Shown here: piece by piece, positions 39,560-52,400 of the stretch | How the letters are laid out: every line of letters begins with the position of its first letter | How positions within the stretch are numbered: position 1 is the stretch's first letter | Assembly (NCBI GenBank): GCA_947396885.1 | Contig: OX377202.1 | Location: forward strand, 8,184,001 to 8,248,000 | Direction of reading: 5' to 3' | From: Heligmosomoides polygyrus polygyrus | Lineage: Eukaryota; Nematoda; Chromadorea; Rhabditida; Heligmosomidae | DNA: 64,000 bases | Made by a program: the position numbers and the translations under genes | The notes under the pieces: generated by a model | Told to the model about the DNA's origin: nothing | Seen by the model: the letters and a program-made list of their open reading frames with translations, nothing else | Database searches by the model: none

Positions 39560-39695
39560 ACTGCAGTCGAAGAAGGCGTCGATAGTCGGGTGCACTCCAA
39601 TTCAAGGTTTTTGGCTCGGATTTTCAGCCTAGGTCAAGCAAGTCTTCGTTCCTTTTCAGGGTCATTGAACTGGGGCCAGACTTGACTGGGAAATA
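39560..39695 (+). mobile_element. Degenerate SINE family A, head part
   Basis: GCGTAATACTGCAGTCGAAG (A-box region) and GGCTCGGATTTTCAGCCTAG with CCAGACTTGACTGGG; no tail. Confidence 0.55.
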
Positions 39696-39697
39696 TA

Positions 39698-40630
39698 CAA
39701 TTTTCAAGTCAAATTTAACAGTCTTCTAAGCTAGCCTAAGAGCCTTTAATACAATTTGAATATTTAATTTTTTAAATCAGTTTTTATTTCAAATCAAAAC
39801 AAGCTTCTTACAAGTTAAACTACGGACTCCTTAAGATGGTTAGAAAAGTTTTTTCTTTTATTCAAGTGAAATGTGGTGTAACTTTCTTGAAATTTTTTAG
39901 TTCAGCTGCCCGAATGAGTGTAATAATTTTACAAAAGTTTTTTGTTTTTTTGAGAAAAAATAACACACAAAAATTTGTTTTAAAGCGCAACGAAGCGGCA
40001 ATCTTTAAGTGTATTGAAAGATCAGATTGCGCCATGCACTTGGAAAGCTCGTAGCAATTTTGGTTTGATTATTAGTGTAAATGCAGCATACACAAAGCAT
40101 CAAAATGAGAATGTGGGTTTTTACAACTGTTTTTGTTGTATCGTTTACAGGTGTGAGGCTTCATGCAAACGGCAATTTTGCTATCAATCGAATAAAAATC
40201 GCGACGTCCTGGAAGTGGGCATGGCGCAGTCTCGCCTTTTGGCACTAAAAATGTGACGCTTTCCTGCTGTTTGAAACAAACTTTAAAGCACTATTTTTCT
40301 CAACGTTTTTAATAAAATTTCAAACAATGTGTTCACTTATTGGGTGGACTATTAAAAATTCTAATAAAGTTATACTTGAATTTTCTTTGAACAAAGAATT
40401 ATTCTAACCATTTTGGAGAGTGTTTATTTAAATGTAGAGGAAGCTAATTCTAATTTAGAAGAGTTCGGCTTGATTTTGAAAGTCTTAAAGCTATCTTAGA
40501 AGAGTGTCCAATTCCAAAAGTATGCATTCGATATAAAAAGTCTCGATTTTGTTTTGAAAACGTCCAATTTGACGTGAAAAGTGTCCGATTTGGTTTGAAA
40601 ATTATCCATTTCGACGTGAAGATGGTATAT
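39698..40630. repeat. AT-rich fold-back element
   Basis: Arms share ACAATTTTCAAGTCAAATTT / AAATTATCCATTTCGACGTG, AAGATGGTTAGAAA and GCGCCATGC motifs in inverted order around a centre near 40120. Confidence 0.65.
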
Positions 40631-40634
40631 AAAC

Positions 40635-40790
40635 AAGGACATTGACTTGTCTATTGGCTGGCCACCACAATTCGTTGTACAGGCCTAATATGCATTCGAA
40701 TCGTTCCACGATATTCTGCTGAAGCAGAATGTGTGGCGCATCCCAAACAGGGAGCTACTAATGCCGTCCTTTATAGTTTCACCTTTGCTC
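40635..40790 (+). mobile_element. SINE family A fragment (tail-side part)
   Basis: TTGTCTATTGGCTGGCCACC, AGAATGTGTGGCGCATCCCA and CTAATGCCGTCCTTTAT match the SINE body. Confidence 0.6.
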
Positions 40791-40840
40791 AAGTATATAT
40801 TATTTGCTTAATCGTTTATGTTTCGTATTCGTTCAGGGTG

Positions 40841-41127
40841 GGCGCATGTAGCGCAATCGGAGGAGGTACCTTCTGTCGCGTGCACCCGATACCATGTTCT
40901 TGGTTCGGATTTCCCGCCTAGGTCAACTAACCTTTGATCCCTCCGGGGTCGGTGAATTGGTACCAGACCTGCATGGGAAGGATAAAGCGCTGATTTGACC
41001 ACCGCAATTCATTGTATGGCCAAATAGGCTTTCAAATTGCCTCCACATCACGTAGAAGTAGAAGGCGTGGCGCATCCCAGGAGGGGTTGAGTAACGCCGC
41101 CGTTTATTCTTTTTATTTTTATCCTTT
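40841..41127 (+). mobile_element. SINE family A with 14-bp target duplication
   Basis: GGCGCATGTAGCGCAATCGG head, GGTTCGGATTTCC box, ATTTTTATCCTTT tail. Flanked by ATTCGTTCAGGGTG (40827-40840) and ATTCGTCCAGGGTG (41128-41141). Confidence 0.85.
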
Positions 41128-41482
41128 ATTCGTCCAGGGTGACTAAACTTTCCATTATTGTCTAAGGAGCGGCGAAGTGGCCTGTCACCGTAATCCAATG
41201 CAAAGGAATTTTAAAATTATTATAGATGTAATTTTTTCTATTTTGTTGTTTATGCAAGCATGGCGCATCCTAGAATAGGATTTATCAGCCACCGATCTTC
41301 AACTTTTTTGTGCTGTCTCTGCTATCACTCTATAGATGGGATGGTCTCCTACATACCTACCCCTGTAGTTTTCACCAAGTTTTCGCTGATTTTCAGTTAC
41401 CTATGGCAGGTGTCCAGATGTTTAAACAACACTGACAAGACTTTTGCCAGGATGACGAAGGTTATGCAATAGTGCAGAGGCG

Positions 41483-43377
41483 ATGGGCGAGACCTCTCCT
41501 TCCTCACAATGCATGGAGCTCGAGGAAATTCACGAGACGCTGGAGGTGAGTGTCTCATTCAACTGAATCAGCTGAGGGTTTCCACTCCTGTCATCGTTTA
41601 GAGGGAGCGTGCTCTGGTGCTCAATGCTCAGGAGAACTACAAGAATTTGAAGACGAAATTTCTCGAGCTCACTCAACAGACAGAGGTTCAGCTGAACGAG
41701 CTGCAGACGGTATTTATTTGTCATTATTTTATTTTATTTATTTAAGCGTGGGTTACAAGATTATCACACGTATAAAGAAAATAAAAAATATCACGAAAAA
41801 TTACAGAAAATTGCAACAACATACAATCTACAAAAAGCTTTGACCAAAAGAAGACTTCTAAAACGAGACATATGTAGACATGTTAGTTACTATACATTTT
41901 CATCTTCGCCAGTAAGTAAGCTTTGATTAAGAGAACTTTTCTCTTTTCATTTTGCACACACCATTCTGTTATTGTTCCCAAAAATAAAATTTTTATAGTG
42001 TGTCAGATGCTTCACGCCCTTTTTGGGTAGGTAGGAATTATCAGTTTTTTAAAGAAAAGTGGCAGTAAATTTTTCTAAGGGAAAAATGTATTTTATTCCA
42101 CTCACTAGTGAAGGGTTTCGACCTCCCATGGAACTTCAGGCTAGGATCAGGATCATTAGGAAGAGCTTGGAATGCTGATTACGAATATGGGAGTAAAAAT
42201 CACAAACTGAACCACCTGAGCGAGTTGTGACCTGCCGAAGTTGGGTGGCGTGAACGCGGGCTGGCCCGGTAGCGATGAGTCATAGGGGCCCCGTTAGGCC
42301 TTGTGCATACTTCCCGTCGAGGAGTTTTGCAGAGCGACGCGAAAGAATTTGAACTTCTCAGTGCTCGTCGCATCGCTCATCGCTCTGCAGGGGAGCGCGA
42401 GCCCGATCCGTCCAGGACCAACGCTAAACACCGCGCGCGGCGTGAAAAAGTGTGCCATCTCCGCGATGAGCCATCGCGCATGCCGGCCGCCACAGCCGCG
42501 GAAAAATTTCCTTTGAATAATCGACCGCGTGCGGCGGAATGGCCATGAACTGAGCCCAGGGATGGCATCGCGCGATGGAAGTTTGCCCCCGACCTAAGAG
42601 TGGGTCACCAGCTGTTGCGTTGGCGCGGAGGTGATCCCGCTTGTCACGGGTGTCGTCTTCGGTTCGATCCCCATTGAGGGAAAAGTCTCTTTTCTCTCGG
42701 ATATCAAAAGGGAATAGGGTTAATATTCCCTAACGCAGACACAGAGATTGTGGCTCTTTGAGTCACTTGCGCGGTAATGCATTCGAACTTGGTTACGCCG
42801 CTCAGACCGAGCTAGAGTTCTCTTTTCTAGTTAAGGAACGGACTCCCTGGAATCGATTCAGCCGTAGATAGGGGCGTTGTTTCCGTAAAGCATCGCGGTT
42901 TCTGTGATGTCTCGTGTTCTCTGGACGGCCCTTGAAAAACCAAGGAAGGCTACTAATCTGTGCTGCATCGTACCGATATCCGCATCAGGTCTCCAAGGTG
43001 AACAGCCTCTAGTCGATAGAATAATGTAGGTAGGGGAAGTCGGCAAATTAGATCCGTAACTTCGGGAAAAGGATTGGCTCCAGTGACCGGGTCGGTTGGC
43101 CTGTTAACTGATGCTTGTGCGGTTTCGTCCGTGGCTGGCAGACGCTCACGCTGATGCTGGACTAGTGACAAGACTGCCTTGTGGACGTTTCCAGGTGTGT
43201 GCTTTGTCTTCGGGCTTAGTATCCTGACCGACCATCAAAACGGTCGAACTGGAACTGGTACGGACTCGGGGAATCCGACTGTCTAATTAAAACAGAGGAG
43301 ACAGATGGTCCTTGCGGACGTTTACTGTCTCTGATTTCTGCCCAGTGCTCTGAATGTTAAATCGTAGTAATTCGAGT

Positions 43378-43434
<57 letters not shown>

Positions 43435-46400
43435 ACAGCTAACTACTTGCCGACTTTTTTGCACATGGTGATTTACCTTGGAAATGACCTTTTATTCTGA
43501 ATTATGATATGTGTTTGATAAAATAGCCGTGACAACTATCATACACATTTGTAAAAATGCTTGAAGGCGAAAAACTGCTATGGCGACATTGGTGACATCT
43601 CTAGACGTTTTTTCCTTCGGCCCGATGAAAAACGTTATGGAAAGGGTCAGGTCGTTTGCCATGGCAAGTAGCGTGGACTTCCCACGTTATTTGCCATGGC
43701 AAACGACGTGACCCTATATAACCCAGCGAGACAACCTACTGAAGGCTCTGTGGCAGGCTTACCGTATGTTTTGTGCCCCTAGGTTTTCAAACTTTTTGAA
43801 ATACTCATGGCGTAAGGCAGGCTACATTGTTGATCAACCATGTCTATTTGTCACTTCTGGTGAATATATTATTTGATCTTGCTACAATTACTTTTTTGCT
43901 GGTTGTAGAAAGGCTACATGTATAAGATGTGCAGTGTCTGAGCAACATGCCTGCTTCACGTTATTCTTCGCTTTATTCCATGAATACCAAGGTTGTTGGA
44001 AACAGCTCCAGTTGTTCAATATAAAATTTCTACTCTAATTGTGCGAAATAGTAAATAAAAATGTCACCATAGCAGTTTTTTGCTTTCAAGCATTTTTACA
44101 AACGTGTATGATAGTTTTCCCGGCTATTTAGTCAAACATGTGTCATAATTCAGAATAAGAGGTCATTTAGAAAATAAATTATAATGTGCAAAAAAACAGG
44201 TATCAATGTGGAGCGAACCAAGGACGCCAGAAGTGACGAGCGCGAGGACTAACTCTGCGCCACCGCTGCAGGTGGCGACCCACTTTTACGGAGCCCTGTG
44301 ATTCATCGCTCTCGCTAGCTCATAGCTCTTTCGCACGGTTAGTCTGCGGTCAGGCCACCCAACTTCGAAAGCTCATAACTCGCTAAGGAGCTCCATTTTG
44401 CAGTGTTGACACCCATATTCGTAATCAAAATTCCGAGCTCTTTCTAATGATCCTGGTCTCAACTTGAAGTTCCATGGGAGGTTGAAACTCTTCCCTAGCT
44501 AGATGAAATAAGAGTGCCATCCGATCAAAACAAGCGGCCCTTCTTTAGTCAGAGAGTGTCTGCTCCAACCTGAAAGGCGTTCATTTGCGCGTCCTGTGGG
44601 GTTTGCTTTGGGAAAATTTCAGCTTGTGAGCACGATGCACTATCCAAGCTCGTCTTTACATGAATCTTGGTATTGTTTCTTCTAATGGTAGAAGGCTGAA
44701 GAAGCTATTCACCAAGACTGGCATTGGAGCTTTATCTCGGCTTAGGTTTTGGCATAATCGCCTTCTTCAGGGCGATAATGGAATAGTTAAAAAGACCAAA
44801 TTGTAGTCAATTTTTTCAATTTGACTTCAATCATTTCTACCAAGAGCCTAAGTGTGACTGGTTCCATGCTGATATCTGCGGCCGGCTCATTCCTATATAC
44901 GGGTGACTGCTGACCGGTTCCACGAGGTGCGGATGTTGCGTTCGATCAAACAGCGCCGGTGGTGTTATGGCGTAGAGCATTCCCATCCGGTCAGCAGGAG
45001 GTGCGGGTTCGAGTCCCGCCTGGCGCTGGAGTTTTGATCGCAACAAAACATCATTGTAACAGACCAAATCGTCTCTTGAAAAGTGTCCAATTTGACTTGA
45101 AAATGATAAACCTACATATTTCATCAGTCAAATTTTGTTTCTTATAGTAATCTCCTGTTTCAGAAGCTCTCTGAACGGGACCGGCAAATCGATGCTTTGA
45201 TAGAGATGAGCGATGCGTTCAAAACAGACAACGACCTTCTACAAGAACAGATGAGGCAACTGAGCACAAGCCTCGAAGACGCCACCCGGACGGCGAAAGC
45301 CAAAGAAGATGAGATGAGGAGGGAGTTCAGCGATCAGATTGAGCGGCTTCTGGAAAGCACATCAAAGTAGGCTGAACTTTTCTCCAGCTTATGATACCTC
45401 GCAGGCTTTTTAGCAGTCTAAACTTTCACATAAAACGATAAGGCTCGCCGTAACCATTTTAGGGACGACAGTGATGATATCGTGGTCAAATACGACGCCA
45501 CAAGACAGAAAGAGCTTTCAGTGCATGACGCCAAGGTTAAGGAACTGCTGTCCGAAATAAGGGATACCCAATGTGCCATGGACGAGCGCGTTCAGTCGCT
45601 GAAGTCTGAGTTACGTGAGGAACGGCAGAGACGAGTTGAGATGGAAACAGTCGCTCATAGGTAACAATTTTCTATCATATACGTAGTACTGCCGTCTGTC
45701 CGTCTTTCTGTGCGTCCGCACAAAATTAATTGCGCAGGTATGTATATAAAGGTGCTATACCAAACGATCAGTCTGTCTCTTTGTCCGAGCGAAATTGCTT
45801 TGGAGATATGGAAGAGCTATTCAGTTCGCCTGTGAATCTGATCGCTGAAAAATAATTGCGACTGTTATACACAAAATAAGCACTTTCCTTGTCCATCTGT
45901 CCGTCCGTGCGTCTGCGCAAAATTTATTGCGCCCTTAACAGCTATTGTACGTGGTCGATGTTATTAATTTCCAGGATTAAGATTAGCCTTTAGGATTGAC
46001 GGCGCTTGTAGTGCCGTCGTAGGTGCCGGCTGTCACGTGCACTCGATACCAGGCTCCAGGTTCGGATTTCCCGCCCAGGTCTATCTCTTCTGGGTCGATG
46101 AATTGGTAGCAGACTAGTCTGGGGAGGACAAAGCGCTGACTTGTCCATCGGCTGGCCACCGCAAGTCATCGTATGGCCAAATACGCTTTCAAATCGCCTC
46201 CACGACATCCCGTAAAAGTAGAGTGCGTGGCGCATCCCAAAAAGGATTGAGTAACGCCGTCCTTTATCCTTGTTCTTTATCCAGGATTGGCTGCATGAGG
46301 TGGATTTGACGCAAATATGATGGCCGATGGACTGGCGCTCACAATTTTTAAACAACAACAGAAAAGATGGGAACTCTGACTACTCGTCCGTCCGTGCGTC

Positions 46401-49400
46401 TGCGCAAAATTAATTCCAAGGGTTTCACAACCCGCTATTTTGATTCCTGCTCATAGTTGGTCGGTGGGGTTCGTTCATCGCGAAAATATCATGGCCGGTA
46501 GACAAGTCTTCACAACTGCTAAACAACATCGATCAACAGTTAATATCGATTGTTTTAAAGCATGATTCTCTAGCTTTCCCTCTAGCTGACCTACTAAATA
46601 AGGTCAATTTCCAGGTGTCGCGCCGATTTGGATACAGCTAGGAAGCTCGCAGTGACGAAGCAGAATGAGCTCATCTCTCTTCGGAGGTGAGTGGTTCGAG
46701 TAAAAATAATCGTTTTGTAAGCTAAAATTGCAGAAAAATGGGCAGTACAGCAGTTCTTTATTTTCTTCTTCTTTCTTTTATTCTTTTTTCTTCGTTCATC
46801 TTCTGCTAGAGAAGCACCGCGAGAAACAGAAGCCGGTGCACTTTGCCTTCCTGGACTTGTTAGAGAAGGCCTTCGAACGCGTCCCGCGAGAAGTTATATG
46901 GTACGCTTTGCGAAGACACGGAGTCCCTGGGGAGCTTATTGAGTGGGTGTGCATCCTCTACTCGTCCCCAATAAGCCCAGTGCGAGCACCAGCGGGTACC
47001 TAGATGGCGTTCCCGATCTCTGTCGGAGTGCACCAGGGGTCTGCGCTCTCCCCACTGCTCTTCGTGGTCGTCGTGGATACAGTTACACAAGATCTCCAAA
47101 ACGCAGCTCCTTGGACGTTGCTGTATGCTGATGACGTCATGCTTGCATGCGAAGACAAAATCGAACTGGAACGACAGGCACAGGCGTGGTGCGATCGCTT
47201 GGCATTGTTCGGACTCAAGCTAAACGTCAAAAAGACGGAGTACTTGACGACGGATGTGAATGAGCATGGATCCATTAAGATCAATGGCACTGGCTCTCAC
47301 GAGTCACATCTTTCAAGTATCTCGGGTCAACAGTTACACTCGATGGCAGCCTAAAGTTGGAGGTGAATGCGCGTGTAAGTGCAGTCTGGTCCAAATGGCG
47401 GTCGTTGACTGGGGTTCTCTGCGATAAGACAATACCCGAGTAGCTCAAATCGAAGGTTTATAGGACAGTCGTCCGCCCAGTAGCGACATACGGTGCTGAG
47501 TGCTGGCCCGTGACGAAGGAAATTGAAAGCCGCCTCACTGTAATGGAGACGACGATGTTAAGATGGACGGCCGGAGTAACGCGATTGGACCACGTTCGCA
47601 ACGACACCATACGACAAAGGTTTGGTGTCGCCACGATAGCCGACAATTCGCGCTACGATACGTCTGTAAGATTGGCCTGAATCTTGAAGCCCCTGGAAAA
47701 CGGCCCAGAGGACGCCAGAAGAAACGTTGACTAGATACGTTGCGCTTGGACTTAAAGATAGCTGGTGTGCATCCCGATCAAGCATTTGATCGTAAGAAAT
47801 GGCGTCACCACTCCAGAAGAGCGGACCCCGCCACCAAGTGGGACAAACGCTACTGAAAATGACATGACAGCAGTTCTTTATCGAGAGGGGGATACATTGA
47901 GAAGGAAGACAAACACAGCGTCCGTACCGTAATAATAAGATGTTGCGTCCGATCAAGCATCGCTGATGGTGTAATGGCGCAGAGCATTCCCGCCAGTCAG
48001 CAGGAGGTGCGGGTTGGAGTCCCGCTTGGCGCTAGAGTTTTGATCGCTACAAGACATGATTGTAACAGCTTGCAACCTCATATCAGCCATTTGAGGATTA
48101 AAGCAACTGACTTGAAACAGTAACAGTAATTTAATAATAATTACAGATAGCAGATCACGCCATATTGAGTTTGTTTTGACGTGACAAAAATGGGACACTT
48201 GCAGTTCAAATGAAAACTGCAGATGCTATGTGGCTTCCCCTCTGTTGTCCTATTGTATCCTGTTTCAACAAATTTTAAAATCAATTTTTTCGATTCAATG
48301 TTTAAAAGTTGCATTTCGTTTGAATGTGTGAAACGCCACATGCCATTAATTGTGCTAGCTCTTCCCACCGACGTACACTGGCAACTAGTCTAACAGCCTT
48401 GTACGGGCGACGAAAACGTCTACTAGAAGGATACGGTAATAAATAGGCGTTTTTCAAATGGCTCAACTTAAGCTGAACTACTCCCAGATTTTTTTCGTGA
48501 GAAATCTAAAATCTGAGGCATGAACTGGCTGCAGTGATCCATCCCTTAAGTTTCTTATAATGGCTTTTGCGCCATTGACTAAATGTACACAAAAATAGAC
48601 TGAGAGAGTGCATGGCGCCAACATTATGGCTTGAGAATGGAGTTTTTTGCATTTCCGTGGGTAGAATTAGCCTTCTGGGCCAGATTCATCAACCGCTTGC
48701 CCGCTGGTAACGATGAAAAGTACCGCAAAAGCCTCTGATATGACATTCATCAGCATCAGGTTTCGCGGTACTTTTTTACTGGCCGGTGAGCGGTTGATGA
48801 AGCTGGCCCCTGATTTCTTCTTCAATTCTCTTAAAATAGGCAAACAAAATTGAACGTGCTTCGAAGTCGTCTGTTATAAAATTCGTGGAGGCTTGGTCCA
48901 CCTACGGTTGCACGCATATATTTTGGCCATTGTCCGAAAAAAAAAACGGATGCCGACTTGTGCCGCTTTCGAGCGTTTTAAAGCGGCCTTTAAAAAAATT
49001 GAAAAATTAAATACTAGTGAAAAGCAGATATTTTAGCTCGGCAGCTCTAGCTCTATCTTTTGACATACAAATCCCATAGGCATATAGGAGCTGCTTGGTT
49101 GTGCTTTTCGTACATTTAGGTAAGCTGTTTTCGTCAAGAGAAACTCACTCTACAGGTTGTCGCTCCCACTCGATTGATTCTGTCGGGCCTACATGCATTG
49201 CTCAACTCTACTGGGATTTCTATGTATGTTAGAAGATAGAGCTTGAGCTTCCAACCTCAAACAGTGGTTTTTCACAAGTCCTTGATTTTTAAAAAGTTAT
49301 TTAAAAAAGGCCGCTTTGGAACGCTCAGAAGCGGCCCTAGTCGGCCTTCGCCTTCTTTTCGGCCAATGACGCGGTACTGTAGTTGGAGCTGTTACCACAC

Positions 49401-52400
49401 TACAAATTTCTACTCCTGAATAGGATCACTCTTTTGTAAAATGTGGTTAGGATGGCGTTGTCGATCATTTACAGTGAACTGAATCGCCGGCTGAAGGAGG
49501 CCATGGAGAGTGAGATGACGTGGATATTCAAGGAAGAAAACTTTCGAAGGACTCTAATGGAAAGAACATCCTCATTCGAGAAGAAGATTGCTGAGTGTCA
49601 GCGAGTGCTGGGCGAGAAGGACGACTTGATTTCAGGTACACTATTAGTTGGATCGGAACTAATCATTTTCGAATATCCGAAATCACACAAAAATCCGGGC
49701 TCCGCGAATTGCCGTTAGCCAAATTTTTGAAAAGTCCGGGATCCGAAAAATTACCGTCGTCCGAATCAATTATCGAAAGATTTTCGATCGCATCCAGTGT
49801 CGCATGAACCACTTTTAGACATCTCCCAGAAAATCCAGGGTCCGAAAAATCACCGTTATCTAAATCGTTGAAAAATACGGGGCCCGTAAAATTTCCATTG
49901 CCGGAACCATCCAAAAATTCGTGGTCCGCGAAATAAAATTATTCGATTCGTTCAAATATCCTAGAAATTTTCGTGCGGATCCAATGTATAAGGGCCTCTA
50001 CAGAGTCTCGCGGCAGCACCGGAAAACTCGTCCATATCGCTCCCGCCGCAGTGGGACCCACGCTGCCACTGTGGTAGAAGCCGCGGCGCGGACGAGTTGT
50101 CGTGGAGCCTCTGGTCGCAAATGCCCCGAGGGCTGCCGCAGTTCACGGCGGCTCTAACCCGCAGTGCGAGGAGTTGCGGGTGAGACCCGCCGGGGGCGTG
50201 ATCGGACTCAAAGCTTGGGGTTAATACAATTTTAACCTCAAACTGGACGGTTTAGCTGTAGGTAATTGCAGTGTAAACTTTAAAAGCTCAATGTGCTATA
50301 ATGCTCAGCGCTAAACTTGATCCTTTTCGCAAAAATATCCTAGTTGAATAAGTTCACCATGTAAACAAATGTGTCTAAAAGCATTTTTTGATGCATGACT
50401 GAACTTCTTAGTTGCTTGTTACGTGTCTCATTCATACTGTTATTTACAATAAATAACTTTCCTTAACAAAATTGCGAAAAGTGAAGGTAGTATGGAATTT
50501 AGTGCGCTTAATTAGAAGCATGAACGAGCTATAGCAATGAAAGAATAACAAGATTCCACTTTTGCTCGAAAGAATTATCTTTCCTGAATGAATGGGCGCG
50601 AATGGCGTATGCGAATGACGAGCACATCAGAAAGTTTTCTACTGATCCAATTTCGAATGCATTACATAAAACAGTTTTCTAAAGCGAAGATTCCTACTTT
50701 AAGAAGCAGGTGGATAAAAGGAAACAGTAAAACAGAAGAATCTGAAACGCAACCCGCCATATGGATGGCATTCTCGCGTTTCACTGCCGAAGGGTGCACA
50801 TACAGTCAGAGTTTAAACCACTAATTTGAGCTGGAATTTGAATTTGCGAGAATCATATGATAGTAAGCTTTAGAAAACTTAGTTTAAGTCTACATATGAC
50901 GGAGGACACGGTGGAACGTTAACCAATAACTTTAAAAAATTGAAATATCTTCTTTCGCTATATAGCTCCTTCCCATTTTGCTGTTGTATCCGTAGAGAAT
51001 CCTTATATTATAGATAACCTCCTATCGGATCCCAGTGAAGGTGGGTTAACTGAATAATCCGAGAATCCATTTTTGTGAAAATAATTCTTTGCATTGACCT
51101 TTCATCCGGAATTGTATGCTGTATTGCAGTACGCAGTATTGCGTACTGTAACCCTCTCAGCGCCGCACCACCCGCCGTTGTCATGACGGGTCCGCGGCAT
51201 CCACAAGACTCTGCTGCCGGCCTAATATAATACTCACAGTAACGGACATGTCTTCTGGTTATTGGATGAAAGGAACGCGTAGGCCAAGAAACAGCTTTTT
51301 TCCATAACTTTAAAAAAATCAAATGTGGTTGTCCGGAAAGTTTTTAGACTAATGTCGGAGAACATTGTACACAAAATAATCGCCACGTCGGGATTCCTCG
51401 AGCGATTCGTCGCCATTCTCGAACTTGCGGCACCAATTGAAGCACGTCGCCCGAGAGGGGCGTTGCTCCCTCATTGTATCCTATAGAAAGCGATGGGCTT
51501 CGTTCGCGGATCGGCCGGAGCGCTACTGTAGAAGGAGAGCCGGTTGGTAGAGCATCTTCTTGTCGTCCATTGCGGACACGCCACTGGGAACAGGAGATGC
51601 CTGTCAGTTACATATACAGAACATGAAACACAAACCTCCTAAGTCCGGCTCGCTCACAACTTCAGCTGGCAAAGATACGTTGTTTTGAATCTTACCAAGC
51701 AGTATGGGGCTGATCAAAAGGTCTTGCAACACTTTACGCTACTGCCTGTTAAGTTTGTTAAAGCTCTTACAGTATTGAACTTGTGTGGTGACGTCACAGT
51801 ACATTCTCTCTCGAAGCTTCCTCAAACATACTATATAAGGCCTCGTCGAGTAGGAATACAGCAACAATGTCAACGATAAGCAGCAGCATGCTACGACCTA
51901 TCGTCTACTACGAATTTCTGCAAGGCCATTCCCCAAGGGCTGTGCAGTCTTCAACATCTGCGCTGCATTCAAGGAGGAAACATTCACTATTCCACAGTGG
52001 CCCGTAGGTATCAGCGCTTCAAGGCTGGAGATATCTCTCCCGAAGATCGACCTCGTTCCGGACGCCCCTGTGTTGGACTCAGAAGGCATGCTTTACTGGG
52101 AGTTGCTGGATAGTGAGACCACAGTCACAGCATCTGTCTACGCTACCCAGCTCCAGAGCTTGGTCGACGCCGTGCGCCAAAACGTCCAGAACCGGAAAAT
52201 GTCTCCTGCTGTACGACAACGCGCGTCCTCATGTCGCAAAAGTGAGTCGCGAGAAAGTCCAGGAGTTAGGCTGGGAAGTTCTGCCCCATCCACCGTACTC
52301 TCCAGACTCGCTCCTTGTGACTACCACCTGCTCAGAGCTCTGAAGTAACATCTTCGAGGTAGAGAGTCCGATGATCGACGGCAATTGGAAATGGAGGTGT

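Larger units (their letters stand above)
42087..44513. mobile_element. ~2.4-kb palindromic element enclosing 28S rDNA
   Basis: The left arm 42087-42290 (ACCTCCCATGGAACTTCAGG, GATTACGAATATGGG, GAAGTTGGGTGGC, AGCGATGAGTCATAGGGG) is repeated inverted at about 44280-44513 with some divergence. Between the arms lie a 28S rRNA segment and a second TIR element. It sits in intron 2 of the coiled-coil gene. No transposase is present. Confidence 0.75.

Noticed and set aside
42303..42568. Three overlapping frames over the GC-rich start of the 28S region
   Set aside because: High GC and absence of stops explain them; the sequence is a repeat junction and rRNA-like.
43402..43440. R2 retrotransposon insertion at the 28S target
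   Set aside because: The target sequence is uninterrupted and no R2 reverse transcriptase is nearby.
42540..43452. Functional rRNA gene
   Set aside because: Only an internal part of 28S is present, with changes in conserved helices near 43430-43450 and no neighbouring rDNA.
44952..45027. Possible tRNA genes with GGTTCGAGTCCCGCC
   Set aside because: Acceptor and T stems pair, but no 7-base anticodon loop can be drawn and a common downstream body shows they are SINE heads.
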